This document shows, in pieces, positions 13,082 through 23,555 of a DNA stretch of 64,000 nt. Source of the DNA: Pseudolysobacter antarcticus. Lineage in GTDB: Bacteria; Pseudomonadota; Gammaproteobacteria; Xanthomonadales; Rhodanobacteraceae. The notes beneath the pieces were generated by a model. That model ran no database searches, had not been told where the DNA came from, and worked only from the letters and a program-made list of their open reading frames with translations. Both the position numbers and the translations under genes were made by a program. The DNA is taken from assembly GCF_004168365.1 (NCBI RefSeq), contig NZ_CP035704.1, forward strand, positions 1-64,000, read 5' to 3'. Each line of letters begins with the position of its first letter. The stretch's first letter is position 1.

Positions 13082-13643
13082 GGTCGGCGCTCGAGGTTGG
13101 TGCGGCGGCATCCACCAGCGCGTTCAAGCGTTGCAGGCTGCGTGCAAGCAGGGATTTGGAATAGCTTTCCGTCTGGCCGAACAAACTCGCCATTTCCTTG
13201 TGGGTATAACCTTCGAGTTCGTGCAAAACCAGCACGGCGCGCGCGCGTGGGCTGAGTTGTCGCAGCAAAACCTGGACATCGATCGCCTGTTCCGCGCCCG
13301 GCTCGATGGCGGCTTGTTGCGCCAGAATAGCTTCGGCATCGACACCATCAAGGCGCCGTTCACGGCGCAGAAAATCGATGCTCGCGTTCACCGTCAAACG
13401 TTTCAGCCACGCGCCAAAAGGGGCCTCGCCACGAAAGCTGCGCAGCATGCTCATGAGTTTGAGAAACACTTCTTGCACGATATCCTCCGCGGTTGCCGCG
13501 TTGCCGAGCAAGCGCAGCGCCAAGTTGTAACAAGCACGTCCATACAAACGATAAATGTCGGCAAACGCCGCCATGTCGCCGCGCAAGGCACGCGCCAGAA
13601 TTTCCAGGTCGAGAATCTGGGCGAAGCCAGTGTTTGAACTCAT
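13074..13643 (-). CDS. RNA polymerase sigma factor, ECF subfamily
   Basis: The 189-residue protein has the two-domain ECF layout. Region 2 (about 20-90) contains YRLYGRACYNLALRLLG and AEDIVQEVFLKL, and region 4 (about 128-178) has LSPRARAVLVLHELEGYTHKEMASL, a helix-turn-helix for the -35 element. It resembles RpoE-like factors that respond to envelope stress. It lies 26 bases downstream of the phosphopantetheinyl transferase gene and overlaps the next gene, its likely anti-sigma factor, by 8 bases. Target promoters were not identified. Confidence 0.9.
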   Translation of the reverse strand: MSSNTGFAQILDLEILARALRGDMAAFADIYRLYGRACYNLALRLLGNAATAEDIVQEVFLKLMSMLRSFRGEAPFGAWLKRLTVNASIDFLRRERRLDGVDAEAILAQQAAIEPGAEQAIDVQVLLRQLSPRARAVLVLHELEGYTHKEMASLFGQTESYSKSLLARSLQRLNALVDAAAPTSSADHV

Positions 13644-13669
13644 TGCATCGCTCTGATCGGTCTTGCCAC

Positions 13670-14395
13670 TCAGACGCAGCGCAGCGGCTCAGCGTCGCAA
13701 ACTGGTGCGTGATTGCCGCCGCTGGCGCTGGTGCGAAAACCGAGAACCTGGCGATCGGCACCGTGCCACGCGAGTGCACCGACATAACCCGGCGCAGGTT
13801 GCAACGCCACGACATGCCAATCGGTGACGTCGCCGCCGTCGTCAGTAATCGCGTGCAAATGGGTCGGCGTGCCGAGCGGATCGAGGGCGAATTCCAAGCG
13901 ATGCAAACCAAACGCGATGCCACGGCCCAAGGCCTTGAGCACGGCTTCCTTGCAGGTCCACAACCGTAGAAACGCCCATTGCTGCTGGGCTTCGGGCAAT
14001 GCCGCAAGTGCCGCGAATTCACTCGCGCAAAAAAACCGTTGCGCCAGCGCGAGCACCGAACGACGGCGTCCGCTGTGTTCGAGATCGACACCGATCGATT
14101 GGCCCTGCGCGAGTGCAACCAGCGCGTGATCGCCGCTGTGGGAAAGATTGAAATCCATGTCGTGTGCAGGATCGAAGAATGGTTTGCCATGTGCGGTGCG
14201 ATCGAGCGCAACATCCGCCAGGTGCGGATAGTGGATCAGCACCGGCGCCAGCAAAACACGCGCCGTCGCATTCGGATCGTCTGATCGTGGCGATGCCTTG
14301 GGCACATGATCGCCAACCCAGACATGGATGGTCTGACCGTCGATAGCTGGCGCGCGCTCAACAATACGAAACGCGGTGGAGTCGAGTACTAACAT
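13670..14395 (-). CDS. 4'-phosphopantetheinyl transferase superfamily protein
   Basis: This enzyme moves the phosphopantetheine arm of CoA onto a serine of carrier proteins. From the ATG at 14395 it has 241 residues, the Sfp-type double-domain size. Motifs are FNLSHSGDHALVAL (about 82-95), magnesium-binding Asp104 and Glu106 in IGVDLE, and WTCKEAVLKALG (146-157) with Lys149 and Glu150. No carrier protein, polyketide or peptide synthetase gene is visible in the window, so it may serve fatty-acid ACP or distant clusters. Its placement ahead of the sigma gene is unusual. Confidence 0.9.
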   Translation of the reverse strand: MLVLDSTAFRIVERAPAIDGQTIHVWVGDHVPKASPRSDDPNATARVLLAPVLIHYPHLADVALDRTAHGKPFFDPAHDMDFNLSHSGDHALVALAQGQSIGVDLEHSGRRRSVLALAQRFFCASEFAALAALPEAQQQWAFLRLWTCKEAVLKALGRGIAFGLHRLEFALDPLGTPTHLHAITDDGGDVTDWHVVALQPAPGYVGALAWHGADRQVLGFRTSASGGNHAPVCDAEPLRCV

Positions 14396-14534
14396 GCCGT
14401 CATGCTTGCGGCTGGCGCGGCGATGGTCAAGTCGAATCCGCAATTGGTGGTCGACCACGCACCAAAGTCGTGGCGGCACCAAGCGCGTGGAGCGATACAA
14501 TGTTTCGCATGAGCGCTCTGGAAGGAAAATACCG

Positions 14535-17500
14535 TTGATCGCTGGCTGGGCCTTGCTGCTGGTTTCCGTCTGTTACGTCGGGCTGCTGTTCGGGCTGGCG
14601 TATTACGGCGACAAATATCCGCTATATCCGTCGCGACGCTGGTTGCGGCCGATCGTCTACAGCCTTGCGCTGGCGGTGTATTGCTCGTCGTGGACGTTCT
14701 ACGGCGCAGTCGGCAGCGCGATCAATGGTGGGCTGGCGTATCTGCCGATCTACCTGGGGCCGCTACTGCTGTTCGTCTTCGGTATCGGCCTGATGCGCAA
14801 ACTCGTGCTGGTCGGCAAGCAGCAGAACATTACCTCGATTGCGGACTTCATCGCCTCACGCTACGGCAAGTCGCACGGCCTTGCGGCACTGGTCACCTTG
14901 ATCGCGATCACCGCCGCGGTGCCGTATCTGGCGCTGCAATTCAAGGCCGTGGCGATGAGCATTAGCGTACTAAGCGAAGGCTCGTTGCAGATGGCGCGCG
15001 TGCCGATATTCCGCGACAGCGCGTTCTACATCGCATTGTTGCTGGCGGCTTTTGCGATCCTGTTCGGCACACGCCGGATCGATGCGACCGAACATCACCA
15101 TGGCATGATGCTGGCGATCGCGGCCGAATCCGTGGTCAAGCTCGTCGCGTTCGTCGCGGTTGGCATTTACGCGCTCAGCAGCAGCGGTATCAGCGCGGCG
15201 ATCGCGTTGCCCTTGGCCGAACTGCAAACACGCGGCCTGCCGTCGGGATTTTTTGCGCAGACCTTGCTCGCGTTCGCCGCCACATTTTGCCTGACGCGGC
15301 AATTCCAGGTCGGCGTGGTCGAATGCGAAAATCCGGAGGATCTGCGTCACGCGCGCTGGATCTTTCCTGCCTATCTGTTGCTGGTGAGTCTGTTTGTTTT
15401 GCCGATCGTCGCCGCCGGCACCCAAGCCGCGCGCGGTGCTGCGATGCCGGCCGATGTGTCGGTGCTCTGGCTGCCGCTGGCGCAAGGCAAATTGTGGCTG
15501 GCGGTACTCGCTTACGTCGGCGGATTTTCCGCCGCTACCGGCATGGTGATTGTCGCCAGCGTGGCGCTGTCGACGATGGTCAGCAACGATCTGATCATGC
15601 CCGCGCTGCTGCGTGTGCGCGCATTCCGCCTGGAGCATCGCGCCGATCTGAGCGGCGTCGTGCTCGCAGTACGGCGCATCACTATCTTCATGCTCGCGCT
15701 GCTCGCGTATGCGTATTACCGCGCCAGTACGCGCGATCAGAATCTCGCCTCGATCGGCTTGTTGTCGTTCGCGGCGGTCGCGCAATTCGCGCCGGCGATC
15801 ATCGGCGGACTGTACTGGCGTGGCGCGAGTCGTATCGGCGCGTTGTCCGGTCTGCTCGCCGGTTTTGCGGTCTGGATCTATACCTTGTTGTTGCCGAATC
15901 TTTCCGGTGCGGGCTGGTTGCCGCTTGACTGGATCAGCGCCGGGCCGTTTGGTATCAACTGGCTGCGGCCGCATGCGCTGTTTCAATTGCAGGGCTGGGA
16001 TCCGCTTACGCACGGCACATTCTGGTCGCTGCTGGCGAATATCGGGGCTTACATTTTTGTCTCGTTGCGGTTTCGCCCGACCGTGCAGGAACGTCTGCAT
16101 GCGGCGCCATTCCTCGAACCCGAGCAGCATCGTCCGCTAGCCAGCGTCAGCGAATGGCCGGGCCGCGTGCGGGTCGAAGATTTGCGTGCGATCGCGAGCC
16201 GCATCGTCGGTGAACGCAGCGTTGCGCGTGCGTTCGACGAGTACCGCGAACTCAGCGGACAGAGCATCAATCTGCACGCGACCGCCGATCGAAATCTGTT
16301 GCAGTTCACCGAACGTCTGCTCGCGGGCGCGATCGGCGCGGCGTCGGCGCGACGCATGCTGACCAGTGCGCTGCGCGGCAGCGGCATGGATCTGTCCGAA
16401 GCCGTCGCGTTGCTCGACGAAGCTTCGCAGGAGCTGCGCTTCAATCGTGCGTTGCTGTCATCGACTCTGGAAAACATCGCGCAAGGCATCAGCGTGGTCG
16501 ACGCTGAAATGCGCCTGGTCGCGTGGAACCGGCGCTATCTCGAAATGTTCGGTTATCCCGATGGCATGGTGCATATCGGTCGCTCGGTGGCGGATCTGAT
16601 CCGCTACAACGCCGAGCGCGGCGAGTGCGGACCGGGCGATATCGAGCGTCACGTGATCAAGCGCATCGATTACATGCGCCAGGGATCGCCGTATGTTTTC
16701 GAGCGCGTACGCACCGACGGCAGCATCATCGAGATGCGCGGCCGACCGTTGCCGGCGGGCGGATTTGTCACCACCTACACTGACATCACCGCGTACAAAC
16801 ATGCCGAAACAGGATTGCGCGAAGCCAACGAAAATCTTGAGCAGCGCGTCGACCAGCGCACCCAGGAACTCTCCGCCGCACTCGGCGCGCAACACGAGGC
16901 GATGCAGCAGGCGCAAGCTGCAAACCAATCGAAGACGCGCTTTCTAGCCGCCGCGAGCCACGATCTTTTGCAACCGCTGAACGCGGCGCGCTTGTTCACT
17001 TCGGCGCTGCGCCATCAGCCCGGGCTGGATGCAGAATCGAGCACCCTGGCGCAACGTATCGACACCGCGTTCAAAGCCGCCGAGGATTTGATCGAGTCGT
17101 TGCTCGAAGCTTCGCGCCTCGATGCCGGCGGTTACCAGCCCGAGATCAGCGTGGTCGCGCTCGGTGAATTGTTCGGCTCGATCAAGGATCAATTCGCGGT
17201 AGTGGCGAATGCACGCGGCCTGCATCTGCGTGTGGTGCCGACGCGCTTGCATGTGCGCAGCGATGCGCAGTTGCTGCGTCGGATTGTGCAGAATTTCGTC
17301 TCGAACGCGTTGCGCTACACGCGCGAAGGCACGGTGTTGCTCGGCGCGCGACGCGACGGCGACAACGTACGCATCGAAGTGTGGGATACCGGCCCCGGCG
17401 TCGCGCCGGAACAGCGCGCTGCGATCTTCGATGAATTCCAGCGTGGCAAACAAGCATCACCGTGGGGCGAAAAAGGTCTCGGCCTTGGTCTCGCCATTTG

Positions 17501-18044
17501 CGAACGCATGGCGCGCCTGCTCGGCCACACGCTGGATCTGCGTTCGTGGCCCGAGCGTGGCAGTGTTTTCAGCCTGCGTTTGCCGCTGGCGCCGTTCAAC
17601 GCGGCCAGCGTGAGCCACGTGCGCAAACGCCCGGAAACCACCGGCTTCGGCCTCACCGCGCACGTCTTGTGCATCGACAACGATCACACCATTCTTGAAG
17701 GCATGGCGGCATTGCTCACACGCTGGGGCATCAGTTGCGACCTCGCCACGAATGTCGACGAGGCGCTTGCCGCTGCGACCTTGCGCCGCCCCGACATGAT
17801 CCTCGCCGATTACCATCTCGATGAAAACGGCACCGGTCTCGATGCACTCGCGGTAATCCGCACGCATCTGGCCGCACCGCCGCCCGGCGCATTGATCACC
17901 GCCGACAACAGCACCGAACTGAAATCCCGTGCGCGCGAATTGGGATACGCGTTGTTGCGCAAACCGGTGAAACCCGCGGCGTTGCGCGCGTTGATCGCGC
18001 AGCTTGGACGACATGCGCGGACGCAACAGGTCGCGGTCGGCTAG
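14535..18044 (+). CDS. crbS: hybrid sensor histidine kinase with sodium/solute symporter-like domain (CrbS/MxtR type)
   Basis: In Vibrio and Pseudomonas such kinases (CrbS/MxtR) act with CrbR/ErdR to switch on acetyl-CoA synthetase. The protein of about 1169 residues has an N-terminal SLC5-like membrane domain (about 1-510, a dozen spans), a linker, a PAS domain (about 641-755), a coiled coil (EANENLEQRVDQRTQEL), HisKA with His809 in AASHDLLQPLN, an ATPase domain with DTGPGV at 951 and GLGLAICERMARLLGH, and a C-terminal receiver with Asp1092 in LADYHLDE. I chose the TTG at 14535 because GGAAGG lies 9 bases upstream and no ATG or GTG fits; the reading frame continues open upstream to 14376. 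It converges with its probable regulator. Confidence 0.9.
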   Translation: MIAGWALLLVSVCYVGLLFGLAYYGDKYPLYPSRRWLRPIVYSLALAVYCSSWTFYGAVGSAINGGLAYLPIYLGPLLLFVFGIGLMRKLVLVGKQQNITSIADFIASRYGKSHGLAALVTLIAITAAVPYLALQFKAVAMSISVLSEGSLQMARVPIFRDSAFYIALLLAAFAILFGTRRIDATEHHHGMMLAIAAESVVKLVAFVAVGIYALSSSGISAAIALPLAELQTRGLPSGFFAQTLLAFAATFCLTRQFQVGVVECENPEDLRHARWIFPAYLLLVSLFVLPIVAAGTQAARGAAMPADVSVLWLPLAQGKLWLAVLAYVGGFSAATGMVIVASVALSTMVSNDLIMPALLRVRAFRLEHRADLSGVVLAVRRITIFMLALLAYAYYRASTRDQNLASIGLLSFAAVAQFAPAIIGGLYWRGASRIGALSGLLAGFAVWIYTLLLPNLSGAGWLPLDWISAGPFGINWLRPHALFQLQGWDPLTHGTFWSLLANIGAYIFVSLRFRPTVQERLHAAPFLEPEQHRPLASVSEWPGRVRVEDLRAIASRIVGERSVARAFDEYRELSGQSINLHATADRNLLQFTERLLAGAIGAASARRMLTSALRGSGMDLSEAVALLDEASQELRFNRALLSSTLENIAQGISVVDAEMRLVAWNRRYLEMFGYPDGMVHIGRSVADLIRYNAERGECGPGDIERHVIKRIDYMRQGSPYVFERVRTDGSIIEMRGRPLPAGGFVTTYTDITAYKHAETGLREANENLEQRVDQRTQELSAALGAQHEAMQQAQAANQSKTRFLAAASHDLLQPLNAARLFTSALRHQPGLDAESSTLAQRIDTAFKAAEDLIESLLEASRLDAGGYQPEISVVALGELFGSIKDQFAVVANARGLHLRVVPTRLHVRSDAQLLRRIVQNFVSNALRYTREGTVLLGARRDGDNVRIEVWDTGPGVAPEQRAAIFDEFQRGKQASPWGEKGLGLGLAICERMARLLGHTLDLRSWPERGSVFSLRLPLAPFNAASVSHVRKRPETTGFGLTAHVLCIDNDHTILEGMAALLTRWGISCDLATNVDEALAAATLRRPDMILADYHLDENGTGLDALAVIRTHLAAPPPGALITADNSTELKSRARELGYALLRKPVKPAALRALIAQLGRHARTQQVAVG

Positions 18045-18078
18045 CGCAACAATCGTAGCCGTGTCGGAGTCTGCCGAC

Positions 18079-18762
18079 TCAATCCGCGAGCAGCATGTCT
18101 TCGCCTTCGGGGATCGGTGCGGCACGACCGTCGAAGGTCAGCTTGCCGATCAGCAACACTACCTGGGTGCGATTGCTGACACCGAGTTTGCGCATGATCG
18201 CGGTCATATGCGCTTTGACCGTGGCCTCGGAAACTTGCAGCTCGAACGCGATCTGCTTGTTCAACAGACCTTCGCTGAGCATGCCGAGCACGCGAAATTG
18301 TTGCGGCGTGAGTTCGGCGACCCGCGCGGCAATCGCCGCTTCGTCGGGTTTCAATGCCGCGTCGCTCGGCGTGAGGTTTTGCGGCAACCAGACATCACCG
18401 TCGAGGATCGCGCGCACCGCGCTGACGATGCCTTCGACCGGCGCCGATTTCGGAATGTAACCCGAGGCGCCGTGTGCCACCGCGCGCTGGATCACCGCGC
18501 TTTCCTCATGCGCCGAAACAACGACGATCGGCAGCCCGGGATGTTGTCCGCGGATATGCGCGAGTGCGGAAAACCCACGCGCACCCGGCATGTGCAGATC
18601 GAGCAGCAGCAGATCCGCATCGGCGTGCGCTTCGATCAGTGTGAGCAAACTCGGTACCGTATCCGCTTCGAGCAATACCGCATCGGGCAGCGCCTGCTTG
18701 ACCGCGCGCTTAAGGGCGTCGCGGAACAGCGGATGATCATCGGCGATCAGGATCTCACGCAT
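18079..18762 (-). CDS. crbR: LuxR/NarL-family response regulator (CrbR/ErdR type)
   Basis: The 227-residue protein joins a receiver domain (1-120) with the phosphorylation site Asp55 in LLLLDLHMPG, a conserved lysine in YIPKSA near 104, and a C-terminal NarL-type helix-turn-helix (LTPQQFRVLGMLSEGLLNKQ, then VSEATVKAHM). It lies 72 bases upstream of acs on the opposite side from the acs start, that is, downstream of acs on the same strand, and tail-to-tail with the hybrid kinase. In Vibrio and Pseudomonas this trio is the CrbS/CrbR-Acs or MxtR/ErdR system. I infer the same here. Confidence 0.88.
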   Translation of the reverse strand: MREILIADDHPLFRDALKRAVKQALPDAVLLEADTVPSLLTLIEAHADADLLLLDLHMPGARGFSALAHIRGQHPGLPIVVVSAHEESAVIQRAVAHGASGYIPKSAPVEGIVSAVRAILDGDVWLPQNLTPSDAALKPDEAAIAARVAELTPQQFRVLGMLSEGLLNKQIAFELQVSEATVKAHMTAIMRKLGVSNRTQVVLLIGKLTFDGRAAPIPEGEDMLLAD

Positions 18763-18834
18763 GACTTGAACGGCTGTGCCAGGTGAATTGCATTGCTTGC
18801 CTGCGAAACGCGTAGTGAAAATTTTCTGGATTTA

Positions 18835-20775
<1,941 letters not shown>

Positions 20776-21057
20776 GATCTTGCTCCTGAAATATTACTGT
20801 CACGCAGTGTCGCATGGTCTACCTGCACACTAGCGCGAGTTGGCGGCATACCAATACGACTTTAGTCGAAAAAGCAGCGGGTTTCGACCAATGGCCAATA
20901 GTGCCAACGCGATACGCAGCGCAGTCTCTGAACCTCGTTTCATAAACTGCCGCGCTCGTCGGCTTGCACGCCAGAAGCTGCAGGAAAGGCGACACAAAAA
21001 ACACAGCAAGTCGATAGCAGAGCTGCGTCAGACACACATCAATCGGGGAGAACAGGC
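20776..21057. promoter_or_regulatory. divergent acs / MFS control region
   Basis: These 282 bases between the acs GTG and the MFS ATG hold no gene. They contain the ribosome sites of both genes (AGGAG for acs; GGGGAGAACAGG for the MFS gene) and a 12-bp palindrome at 20857-20868. A shared regulatory region would co-ordinate acetate activation with substrate uptake. Confidence 0.6.
20857..20868. promoter_or_regulatory. candidate CrbR operator upstream of acs
   Basis: CGACTTTAGTCG is an inverted repeat (CGACT-TT-AGTCG) centred about 87 bases before the acs start, a fitting place for activation by a NarL-type regulator. No second copy was noticed elsewhere in the window. Binding by CrbR is a guess from position and symmetry. 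Confidence 0.4.
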
Positions 21058-22713
21058 ATGGCAAACTCAAGTACGCAGAGCGGCGGCGCACTTACCACTG
21101 GACACAAGCGCGTCATTTTCGCGTCCAGTCTCGGCACCGTTTTCGAGTGGTACGACTTCTATCTTTATGGATCGCTCGCCGCAATTATCGCGAAGCAGTT
21201 TTTCTCCGGTCTGAATCCGACCAGCGCATATATTTTTGCGCTGCTCGCGTTCGCTGCGGGTTTTGCAGTGCGCCCGTTTGGTGCGTTGTTGTTCGGTCGC
21301 TTCGGCGACATGATCGGGCGCAAATACACCTTCCTCGTCACGATCGTGATCATGGGTTCATCGACTTTCCTCGTCGGTTGTTTGCCGAATTACGCCAGCA
21401 TCGGTGTCGCCGCGCCGATCATCCTGATCGCGCTGCGGCTGTTGCAAGGTCTGGCGCTCGGCGGTGAATACGGTGGTGCGGCAACCTATGTCGCGGAGCA
21501 TGCGCCGCCCGGCAAACGTGGCCTCTACACCAGCTGGATTCAAACCACGGCAACACTGGGATTGTTCCTGTCGCTGGTGGTGATTCTGATTTTTCGCCTG
21601 AGCATGGGTGCGGCATTTGACGATTGGGGCTGGCGCATTCCGTTCCTGCTTTCCTCGCTGTTGCTGATGGTGTCGGTGTATATCCGCATGCAATTGCAGG
21701 AGTCGCCGCTGTTCCAGCAGATGAAGGCCGAAGGCAAATCCTCGAAGGCACCGTTGACCGAATCATTCGCGCGCTGGGGCAATGGCAAGATCGTGCTACT
21801 GGCATTGTTCGGTGCGACCGCTGGCCAAGCTGTCGTCTGGTACGCCGGCCAGTTCTATGCGTTGTTCTTCCTCACCCAGACGTTGAAGATTGATAGCACC
21901 ACGGCCTATTTGCTGATCGCCGGCTCGCTCGCGATTGCCACGCCGTTCTTTGTGTTCTTCGGCTGGTGGTCGGACAAGATTGGTCGCAAGCCAATCGTGA
22001 TGGCTGGCTGTCTGATTGCGGCACTGACCTTTTTCCCGATCTTCAAAGCGCTCACCCATTACGGCAATCCGGCCATCGAACAGGCCCAGGCAGCCAATCC
22101 GGTCAGTGTCGTGGCCGACCCGGCGACCTGCAGCTTCCAGTTTGATCCGATCGGTAAAACGGTGTTTTTGAGCTCGTGCGATATCGCCAAAGCTAAACTT
22201 GCCAAAGCCGGTGTGCCGTATGACAACACGGTCGCTCCTGCGGGCAGTGTCGCCACGGTCAAGATAGGCCCGAATACGGTGAGTGCATTCGAAGGTGCGA
22301 CACTCGACCCGATCGCGCTCAAGGCCGCGCAAGACGGGTTTGCCAAGCAAATGGATGACGGCCTGAAAGCCGCAGGTTATCCGGCGAAAGCCGATCCGAC
22401 CCAGATCAACATCGGCATGGTGTTGCTGTTGCTGACGATCCTCGTGATCTACGTGACGATGGTCTACGGACCGATCGCGGCATGGCTGGTCGAGTTGTTC
22501 CCGACGCGAATCCGCTATACCTCGATGAGTCTGCCGTACCACATCGGCAACGGCTGGTTCGGCGGATTCCTGCCGACGACCGCGTTCGCCCTCGTCGCGC
22601 TGACCGGCAATATCTACTCCGGTTTGTGGTATCCGGTGATCGTGGCGAGTGCCACCTTCGTCATCGGCTGCCTGTTTCTGCGCGAAACCAAGGACGTGGA
22701 TATCTCGAAGTAA
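21058..22713 (+). CDS. MFS transporter, metabolite:H+ symporter (MHS) family
   Basis: The 551-residue carrier has the MHS pattern: TVFEWYDFYLYGSLA in the first span, RPFGALLFGRFGDMIGRKY in loop 2-3, RLLQGLALGGEYGGA in span 4 and ELFPTRIRYTSMSLPYHIGNG near span 11. Family members move carboxylates such as citrate, alpha-ketoglutarate or shikimate with protons. A soluble insert of about 120 residues (about 330-450) separates two C-terminal-half spans and carries two cysteines (ATCSF, SSCDI). It starts with GGGGAGAACAGGC before the ATG and is divergent from acs, so acetate or a related acid is a reasonable substrate guess. Confidence 0.88.
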   Translation: MANSSTQSGGALTTGHKRVIFASSLGTVFEWYDFYLYGSLAAIIAKQFFSGLNPTSAYIFALLAFAAGFAVRPFGALLFGRFGDMIGRKYTFLVTIVIMGSSTFLVGCLPNYASIGVAAPIILIALRLLQGLALGGEYGGAATYVAEHAPPGKRGLYTSWIQTTATLGLFLSLVVILIFRLSMGAAFDDWGWRIPFLLSSLLLMVSVYIRMQLQESPLFQQMKAEGKSSKAPLTESFARWGNGKIVLLALFGATAGQAVVWYAGQFYALFFLTQTLKIDSTTAYLLIAGSLAIATPFFVFFGWWSDKIGRKPIVMAGCLIAALTFFPIFKALTHYGNPAIEQAQAANPVSVVADPATCSFQFDPIGKTVFLSSCDIAKAKLAKAGVPYDNTVAPAGSVATVKIGPNTVSAFEGATLDPIALKAAQDGFAKQMDDGLKAAGYPAKADPTQINIGMVLLLLTILVIYVTMVYGPIAAWLVELFPTRIRYTSMSLPYHIGNGWFGGFLPTTAFALVALTGNIYSGLWYPVIVASATFVIGCLFLRETKDVDISK

Positions 22714-22754
22714 CGGTTGGTATTTCCCGCGCCGCTGCTCCCCGGCGGCGCCAC

Positions 22755-22781
22755 GATCGGTGCCGATGTCTGGCACCGATC
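22755..22781 (+). terminator. hairpin after the MFS gene
   Basis: GATCGGTGCC (22755-22764) and GGCACCGATC (22772-22781) form a perfect 10-bp stem with a 7-base loop, followed by ACTTTT. It is the first of two tandem hairpins in this gap. Confidence 0.65.
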
Positions 22782-22795
22782 ACTTTTCGGGGAAT

Positions 22796-22826
22796 AAAAA
22801 ACGCCGCATTACGCGGCGTTTTTTTT
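22796..22826. terminator. strong bidirectional intrinsic terminator
   Basis: Six A residues and CGCCGC (22796-22807), loop ATTAC, then GCGGCG and a run of T (22813-22826). The A tract on one side and T tract on the other let it work on both strands, serving the convergent MFS and GlsB-like genes. Confidence 0.92.
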
Positions 22827-22857
22827 GACCTGAAACTTTGCGATGGAGCAATTGAAA

Positions 22858-23115
22858 TCAGGCGCGCTTGATCAGACCGATCAGGAACAACAAGATGATC
22901 GCACCGACCGCGGCAAAAATGATTTCGCCGAGAATGCCCGACAGGCCTAGGTTCAAACCGAGGCGCGGCAATAGCCATCCGGCGAGAAACGCACCGACGA
23001 TGCCGACCACGATATTGCCGACCAGGCCAAAACCGTGACCTTTCACGACCTGACCAGCCAGCCAGCCGGCAATCGCACCGATTAACAAGAAAATGATGAG
23101 AGCTTCAACAGTCAT
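22858..23115 (-). CDS. GlsB/YeaQ/YmgE family stress-response membrane protein
   Basis: The 85-residue protein is almost all membrane: three hydrophobic spans (about 4-22, 28-48, 56-82) with the family's glycine-rich helices IGAIAGWLAGQVVKG and GNIVVGIVGAFLAGWLLP. The family is named after stress-induced, transglycosylase-associated membrane proteins; the molecular function is unclear. It faces the MFS gene across a bidirectional terminator. Confidence 0.9.
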   Translation of the reverse strand: MTVEALIIFLLIGAIAGWLAGQVVKGHGFGLVGNIVVGIVGAFLAGWLLPRLGLNLGLSGILGEIIFAAVGAIILLFLIGLIKRA

Positions 23116-23220
23116 GCGGATATCCCCAAAAGACTCGATCGGATGATCGCGCTGGCATTCTGCACCGAGTGGGTGATCCTCGCCTAGCGAAAGTTTTTGA
23201 TCCGCGTGCGGCGGACGCGC

Positions 23221-23520
23221 CTACGGTTGCGCATGCGAGTCGGGAGTTTTTTCCGCGCTGGCGGTCGCCGCTTGCGCCGCCTTGATCTGCGCGGCGCGCG
23301 CCTGCAGGGTGGCCGCGCGGATCGATGCGACTTCCCGATCCGCGAGCAGCGTGGCATCGGTGCGTGAATTGGCGCCCATGCGACTATCCAGCACCTGCAG
23401 GATCGTGCCGATCACGCCGATTGTCGCGAGCACGAGTCCGATCGCCAGCAGACCCGGCGAGCGCGTGGAAAACGCAATCGCAAATCCGGCAATTAAGGCA
23501 GCAATAAAAAACCAGCGCAT
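23221..23520 (-). CDS. hypothetical membrane protein
   Basis: The 99-residue protein has two hydrophobic spans (about 3-19 and 23-43) and a polar, alanine-rich C-terminal helix (IRAATLQARAAQIKAAQAATAS) that could form a coiled coil. I do not recognise the family. It lies 35 bases before the fbp stop on the same strand and may be expressed from the fbp promoter. Confidence 0.65.
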   Translation of the reverse strand: MRWFFIAALIAGFAIAFSTRSPGLLAIGLVLATIGVIGTILQVLDSRMGANSRTDATLLADREVASIRAATLQARAAQIKAAQAATASAEKTPDSHAQP

Positions 23521-23555
23521 GATGACCGATCCAGGTTGGGCGATACGACAATAGT

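Noticed and set aside
14970-16130. Long minus-strand open frame inside the hybrid kinase gene
   Set aside because: It is a shadow of GC-rich codons; its translation is low-complexity Gln/Arg with no domain pattern.
16653-16658. CACGTG cores elsewhere (for example near 16653, 31711, 33031 and 34289) as further parS sites
   Set aside because: Only the hexamer matches; the flanking GTTC and GAAC arms are missing.
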